From assembly GCF_036577625.1 (NCBI RefSeq), contig NZ_JARBDC010000012.1, positions 42,126 through 106,125 on the forward strand: DNA of 64,000 bases, in the 5' to 3' direction. The notes beneath the pieces were generated by a model. It was not told where the DNA came from and made no database searches. It was given only the letters and a program-made list of their open reading frames with translations. Below, piece after piece: positions 60,080 to 64,000 of this stretch. A program made the translations under genes and the position numbers. Source of the DNA: Paenibacillus_AB sp036577625 (lineage in GTDB: Bacteria > Bacillota > Bacilli > Paenibacillales > NBRC-103111). Every line of letters starts with the position of its first letter. The first letter of the stretch is position 1.

Positions 60080-60409
60080 ATGGCAACCTACGATCAATTC
60101 GCGGAGCTCGATATACGGGTCGGGACGGTTCTATCCGCCGAGCCGTTTCCCGGAGCGCGCAAGCCGGCGATCAAGCTGACGATCGATTTCGGACCGCTCG
60201 GCACGAAGCGAACGAGCGCCCAAATTACGAAAAGATACGACCCGCAGTCGCTTGTCGGACGGCAGGTGGCGGCTGTCGTCAACTTCCCGCCCAAACGGAT
60301 CGCCGGCTTCGTCTCGGAGGTGCTCGTGCTCGGCGCCGTCCCGGAGGAAGGGGACGTCGTGCTGCTTCGCCCGGATACGGCGGTGCCGAACGGCGCACCG
60401 ATCGCTTGA
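60080..60409 (+). CDS. csaA: CsaA-like chaperone / tRNA-binding domain protein
   Basis: A 109-residue single-domain OB-fold protein of the CsaA/EMAP-II group, starting MATYDQFAELDIRVGTVLSA, with VVNFPPKRIAGFVSEVLVLG and the C-terminal PDTAVPNGAPIA. CsaA is a secretion-related chaperone in Bacillus; tRNA binding is a family feature. AAGGAGG precedes ATG 60080. It lies just before the SRP operon. Confidence 0.9.
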   Translation: MATYDQFAELDIRVGTVLSAEPFPGARKPAIKLTIDFGPLGTKRTSAQITKRYDPQSLVGRQVAAVVNFPPKRIAGFVSEVLVLGAVPEEGDVVLLRPDTAVPNGAPIA

Positions 60410-60485
60410 CCGTCAAGCCGCGATGTCGGACGGTCCGGGCGGGAGCCGCATCGGCAGGGGCGTTTGGACTGACAAGGCGAAACGC

Positions 60486-60514
60486 TTGACAATCGTCCGC
60501 CCGGACGGTATGAT
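60486..60514 (+). promoter_or_regulatory. sigma-A promoter of the ylxM-ffh operon
   Basis: TTGACA (60486-60491) and TATGAT (60509-60514) are spaced by 17 bases, 52 bases before ylxM. Confidence 0.8.
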
Positions 60515-60566
60515 TATTCGTGTTGTCGATGTAAAGTGTTTTCCCTTTACAGGAGGAGTGGCACGG

Positions 60567-60917
60567 ATGACGGGCGAACAGTCTTTGGACAAAACGAACC
60601 GCATCAACATGCTGTTCGACATTTACGGTCCGTTGCTCACGGAGAAGCAGCAAACGTTTCTCGGCCTTTATTTCCACGACGATTACTCGCTCGGCGAAAT
60701 AGCGGCGGAATTCGAAATCAGCCGGCAGGCCGTATACGAGCATATCAAGCGGGCCGAGCAGACGCTCGAGGAATACGAAACGAAGCTGAAGCTGTTGGAA
60801 AAGCACGAGCGGCGCCGGGAGCTATCGGAGCGGATCGAAGCGATTTTCGGCGGTCCGGCGTTTGCGGCACACGAGGAATTGAAACGGCTCGTGCGAAGCT
60901 TGTACAATATAGATTGA
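60567..60917 (+). CDS. ylxM: YlxM/UPF0122 helix-turn-helix protein of the SRP operon
   Basis: A 116-residue protein related to sigma region 4. It has TEKQQTFLGLYFHDDYSLGE, then IAAEFEISRQAVYEHIKRAE, and a C-terminal coiled segment. In streptococci it stimulates the SRP GTPases. AGGAGGAG lies eight bases before ATG 60567. ffh follows after 53 bases. Confidence 0.94.
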   Translation: MTGEQSLDKTNRINMLFDIYGPLLTEKQQTFLGLYFHDDYSLGEIAAEFEISRQAVYEHIKRAEQTLEEYETKLKLLEKHERRRELSERIEAIFGGPAFAAHEELKRLVRSLYNID

Positions 60918-60970
60918 GCACCTACGAATTTTTGACTTTCACGACTCCACCGAGAAGCGGGGGGAACCAT

Positions 60971-62347
60971 ATGGCATTCGAAGGATTGACCGGCCGGCTG
61001 CAAAACGTGCTGACGAAGCTGCGCGGCAAAGGCAAGCTGACCGAGGACGACGTCAACGAGGCGCTGCGCGAAGTACGACTTGCCTTGCTCGAAGCCGACG
61101 TTAACTTCAAAGTCGTCAAGGAATTCATCGCGAAAGTGAAGGAGAAGTCGATCGGCCAGGAAGTGCTGAAAAGCTTCACGCCGGGCATGGTCGTCATCGA
61201 TATCGTCAACAAAGAGCTGGCCGCGCTCATGGGCGGTACTCAGAGCAAGCTGGCGAAGGCGAACAAGCCGCCGACCGTCATCCTGATGGTCGGTCTGCAG
61301 GGCGCCGGGAAAACGACCGCGTCGGGCAAGCTGGCGAAACTGCTGCAAAAGCAAAACCATCGCCCGCTGCTCGTCGCGGCCGACATTTACCGTCCGGCGG
61401 CGATCAAGCAGTTGCAGGTGCTCGCGGAGCAGATCAAGGTGCCCGTCTTTTCGCTCGGCGACAAGACGAGCCCGGTCGATATCGCGAAGGGCGGCCTGCA
61501 GCACGCCAAGGATAACGGCAACGATTATTTGATCGTCGATACGGCCGGCCGGCTGCAAACCGACGACGAGCTGATGGAGGAGCTGAAGCAGATCGTCGAA
61601 GCGGTCAAGCCGGACGAGACGCTGCTCGTCATCGACGCCATGACCGGTCAGGAAGCGGTGAACGTGGCCGAAAGCTTCCATGCGCAGCTCGAGCTGACCG
61701 GCATCGTGCTGTCCCGGCTCGACGGCGACACGCGCGGCGGCGCGGCGTTATCGGTCAAGTCGGTTACCGGCTGCCCGATCAAATTCGCCTCGATGGGCGA
61801 GAAGCTGGATTCGCTCGAGCCGTTTCATCCGGAGCGGATGGCTTCGCGGATTCTCGGCATGGGCGACATGCTGTCGCTGATCGAGAAGGCGCAGGCGAAC
61901 ATCGACGCCGAGAAAGCGGCCGAGATGGAGCGCAAAATGCGCAACGCCGAGTTCACGTTCGAAGATTTTCTCGAACAGATGGAGCAGGTGAAGAAGCTCG
62001 GACCGATCGACCAGCTGCTCGACATGCTGCCCGGAGCGGGCAAGATGAAGGGCATGAAAGATTTGAAAGTCGACGACAAGCAGATGGGACGGGTCGTCGC
62101 CATCGTCAAGTCGATGACGAAGGAAGAGAAGCGGAAGCCCGAGCTGCTGAACGCGAGCCGCCGCAAACGGATCGCGGCCGGCAGCGGCACGACGATTCAG
62201 GACGTGAACCGGCTCATCAAGCAGTTTGACGATATGCGCAAAATGATGAAGCAGTTTTCGTCGATGATGGGGCCCGGCGGTCCGAAAGGCATGAAAAACT
62301 TGAAGAAGCTCGGCAAAGGCGGCGGCTTCAAGTTCCCGTTCGGCTGA
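60971..62347 (+). CDS. ffh: signal recognition particle protein Ffh
   Basis: The SRP54 homologue that binds signal peptides and SRP RNA. The 458-residue protein has an N domain, a G domain (GLQGAGKTTASGKLA, DTAGRLQTDDEL, LSRLDGDTRGG) and a Met-rich M domain (from about 300; e.g. FDDMRKMMKQFSSMMGPGG). ATG 60971 is the start; a long in-frame extension through ylxM is rejected. Confidence 0.98.
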   Translation: MAFEGLTGRLQNVLTKLRGKGKLTEDDVNEALREVRLALLEADVNFKVVKEFIAKVKEKSIGQEVLKSFTPGMVVIDIVNKELAALMGGTQSKLAKANKPPTVILMVGLQGAGKTTASGKLAKLLQKQNHRPLLVAADIYRPAAIKQLQVLAEQIKVPVFSLGDKTSPVDIAKGGLQHAKDNGNDYLIVDTAGRLQTDDELMEELKQIVEAVKPDETLLVIDAMTGQEAVNVAESFHAQLELTGIVLSRLDGDTRGGAALSVKSVTGCPIKFASMGEKLDSLEPFHPERMASRILGMGDMLSLIEKAQANIDAEKAAEMERKMRNAEFTFEDFLEQMEQVKKLGPIDQLLDMLPGAGKMKGMKDLKVDDKQMGRVVAIVKSMTKEEKRKPELLNASRRKRIAAGSGTTIQDVNRLIKQFDDMRKMMKQFSSMMGPGGPKGMKNLKKLGKGGGFKFPFG

Positions 62348-62422
62348 TCGGACGGGGAAGTAAGCCCGCTCTATATAATGTCGCCGAAAGTTCGTGTACC
62401 TTTTAAGGGAGGTGAAAACAAA

Positions 62423-62695
62423 ATGGCAGTTCGCATTCGTCTGAAACGTATGGGCGCTCATAAAGCTCCTTTTTACCGCGTGGTCGTATCGGATTCCCGT
62501 TCTCCGCGCGACGGCCGCTTCATCGAAGAAATCGGCACGTACAACCCGCTGACGACGCCGGCTTCCGTCTCGATCGACGAAGACAAAGCGTTGAAATGGC
62601 TTCAAAACGGCGCGCAAGCGTCCGACACGGTTCGCAGCCTGTTCAGCAAAGCCGGTATCATGACCAAGTTTCACCAAATCAGACAACAGAAGTAA
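62423..62695 (+). CDS. rpsP: 30S ribosomal protein S16
   Basis: A 90-residue ribosomal protein starting MAVRIRLKRMGAHKAPFYRV, with SPRDGRFIEEIGTYNPL. GGGAGGTGA lies before ATG 62423. It lies between ffh and khpA, as in Bacillus. Confidence 0.98.
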   Translation: MAVRIRLKRMGAHKAPFYRVVVSDSRSPRDGRFIEEIGTYNPLTTPASVSIDEDKALKWLQNGAQASDTVRSLFSKAGIMTKFHQIRQQK

Positions 62696-62716
62696 TCTGT
62701 TGATTTGGAGGTTGCT

Positions 62717-62947
62717 ATGAAAGATTTGATCACCGTTATCGCGAAGGCGTTGGTTGATCATCCGGAAGATGTCGCGGTGAGCGAAGCGGAGGAGAAAGAC
62801 GAGCTCGTCTACCGTCTTTCCGTCCACCCGTCCGATATGGGCAAGGTGATCGGGAAGCAGGGGCGAATCGCCAAAGCTTTGCGCACCGTCGTGACGTCGG
62901 CGGCCGTGAAACATAACAAGCGCGTTTCCGTGGAAATCGTCTCCTGA
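62717..62947 (+). CDS. khpA: KH-domain RNA-binding protein KhpA (YlqC)
   Basis: A 76-residue single KH domain with the GKVIGKQGRIAKALR loop (GxxG). KhpA pairs with KhpB and affects cell division and RNA stability in Gram-positives. TTGGAGG precedes ATG 62717. Bacillus has ylqD next; here a 221-base spacer with a hairpin lies before rimM. Confidence 0.95.
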   Translation: MKDLITVIAKALVDHPEDVAVSEAEEKDELVYRLSVHPSDMGKVIGKQGRIAKALRTVVTSAAVKHNKRVSVEIVS

Positions 62948-63038
62948 CGACGGAAGCGTCGCGCACCGGTTGCGCTTTGCGCGCGGCCGTTCCGTTTGGG
63001 CGGAGCGGCTTGCGGCGGCGCAAAGTTTGAGAGTAATG

Positions 63039-63065
63039 GGGTTAGGTCGCGGACCTAGCCCTTTT
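63039..63065 (+). terminator. hairpin between khpA and rimM
   Basis: GGGTTAGGTC pairs with GACCTAGCCC (one G-T) around GCG, followed by TTTT. It could be a terminator, attenuator or processing site within the operon. Confidence 0.5.
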
Positions 63066-63168
63066 GCCGATACATGGAGCGGGTTTCGCCACAGCGTTCC
63101 CGCCGAAGCATCATACGCCGCCGGCCGATTGCGGACCGGGCGGGAACGAGCGGAAAAGGGAGGAACGC

Positions 63169-63693
63169 ATGAGCGGAAAACGGTATAACGTCGGGAAAGT
63201 CGTCAATACGCACGGCATACGCGGCGAGTTGAAGGTCGTATCGCAAACGGACTTTCCGGAGGAACGGTTCGGCAAAGGAAGCCGGCTGCTGCTGACGAAC
63301 CCGGGCAACGAAGCGGAGGAGCTGCCGGTCGTCGTCGAGGGGGCCCGATTGCATAAAAACGTATATATTGTCAAACTGAAAGGGTACGATAATATAAACG
63401 AAGTGCTACCCTATAAAGGATGGCAGCTGAAAGTGACGGACGAAGAGCGGAAGCCGCTCGCCGAGGGCGAATATTATTACGACCAAATTATCGGCTGCCG
63501 CGTCGTGACGGACGAGGGCGAGGAGCTCGGCACGATCGGCGAAATATTGGCGCCGGGCGCGAACCACGTCTGGGTCGTCGAACGCCCGAAAGGCAAGCCC
63601 GTCCTGCTGCCGGTTATCGACGACGTCGTGCTGGACGTGGACGTGGAGGCGAAGCTCGTTCGCGTTCATCTGATGGAAGGTTTGATCGACTGA
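63169..63693 (+). CDS. rimM: ribosome maturation factor RimM
   Basis: RimM assists 30S assembly near S19. The 174-residue protein starts MSGKRYNVGKVVNTHGIRGE, and the PRC-barrel part carries HVWVVERPKGKPVLLPVIDD. GGGAGGAA precedes ATG 63169. It overlaps trmD by one base. Confidence 0.97.
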   Translation: MSGKRYNVGKVVNTHGIRGELKVVSQTDFPEERFGKGSRLLLTNPGNEAEELPVVVEGARLHKNVYIVKLKGYDNINEVLPYKGWQLKVTDEERKPLAEGEYYYDQIIGCRVVTDEGEELGTIGEILAPGANHVWVVERPKGKPVLLPVIDDVVLDVDVEAKLVRVHLMEGLID

Positions 63694-64000
63694 TGCGCAT
63701 CGACGTGCTCACTTTGTTTCCCGCCATGTTCGAAGGCGTGTTCGGCTCCAGTATTTTGGGCAAAGCCCGGGACAAAGGAATCGTCGCCTTGAACACGGTC
63801 AATTTCCGCGACTTCGCGAACAACAAGCACAATACGGTCGACGATTATCCGTTCGGCGGCGGCGGCGGCATGGTGCTGAAGCCCGAGCCGATATTCGGCG
63901 CGGTCGAGCATGTGACGGAAGCGAGCGATGCGAAGCCGAGAGTCATTCTGATGTGCCCGCAAGGCGAAACGTTTACGCAGCGCAAGGCGGAGCAGCTCGC
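63693..64000 (+). CDS. trmD: tRNA (guanine(37)-N1)-methyltransferase TrmD, 5' part
   Basis: TrmD methylates G37 of tRNAs reading codons that start with C. The first 102 residues are present: MRIDVLTLFPAMFEGVFGSS, TVDDYPFGGGGGMVLKPEP and ILMCPQGETFTQRKAEQL, all characteristic of the SPOUT-fold N-terminus. The ATG overlaps the rimM stop. The gene runs out of the window. Confidence 0.97.
   Translation, partial: MRIDVLTLFPAMFEGVFGSSILGKARDKGIVALNTVNFRDFANNKHNTVDDYPFGGGGGMVLKPEPIFGAVEHVTEASDAKPRVILMCPQGETFTQRKAEQL

Overview
The window is about 64 kb of GC-rich (roughly 60 %) chromosomal DNA from an endospore-forming Firmicute. It is most likely a member of the Paenibacillaceae (Paenibacillus/Cohnella-like). 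The evidence is Bacillus-type housekeeping order (mutS-mutL-miaA-hfq; coaD-ylbJ-ylbL-tmcAL-yceD-rpmF-fapR-plsX-fab genes-rnc-smc-ftsY; ylxM-ffh-rpsP-khpA-rimM-trmD), strong AAGGAGG-type ribosome binding sites, the sporulation membrane protein YlbJ, a YesM/YesN two-component pair and the FapR lipid regulon. All names come from reading motifs in the translated sequence and from gene order; no database search was run.

Layout. (1) 1-7.4 kb: mismatch repair and RNA modification run (mutS 3' part, S41 protease, mutL, an RsmJ-like methyltransferase, miaA, hfq). (2) 7.4-14.7 kb: a class A penicillin-binding protein with a long Gly/Thr/Asn tail, a small ribbon-helix-helix-like protein with a palindrome upstream, and a heterodimeric ABC exporter. 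(3) 14.7-32.3 kb: an accessory region. It holds a CadC metal sensor with two operators, a CzcO-like flavoprotein, an internally deleted cadA, an ankyrin protein and a YesM/YesN pair. Then comes a run of small metabolic genes (NUDIX, GNAT, HAD, MmcQ, DUF4269, aminoglycoside 6-adenylyltransferase) containing a metallophosphoesterase remnant and a frameshifted NUDIX gene. It ends with a minus-strand sugar-binding lipoprotein/TIM-barrel/phosphatase operon next to an AraC regulator. (4) 32.3-45.8 kb: conserved core (rsmD, coaD, ylbJ, ylbL, tmcAL, yceD, rpmF, the FapR-controlled fatty acid genes, rnc). (5) 45.8-52.9 kb: a repeat-rich 1 kb spacer and a DUF5360/TetR/SMR efflux operon inserted between rnc and smc, then smc and ftsY. 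(6) 52.9-60.4 kb: a second insertion separating ftsY from ylxM, with a two-domain VOC protein, a sigma factor fused in frame to a large C-terminal domain, a MerR regulator with three 19-bp iterated repeats upstream, an unknown protein, an internally deleted clpP, a MutS-like ATPase, ribokinase and CsaA. (7) 60.4-64 kb: ylxM-ffh-rpsP-khpA-rimM-trmD (3' end outside).

Points most worth a second look: two genes (cadA at 16.7 kb and clpP at 56.8 kb) whose N- and C-terminal ends are joined in frame with the whole catalytic middle missing; the sigma-factor fusion that keeps an internal ribosome binding site at its joint; the three-copy iteron in front of the MerR/unknown/truncated-ClpP operon; and two intergenic repeat families with the same four-arm nested-palindrome layout. 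No rRNA, tRNA, CRISPR array, insertion sequence or prophage was recognised.
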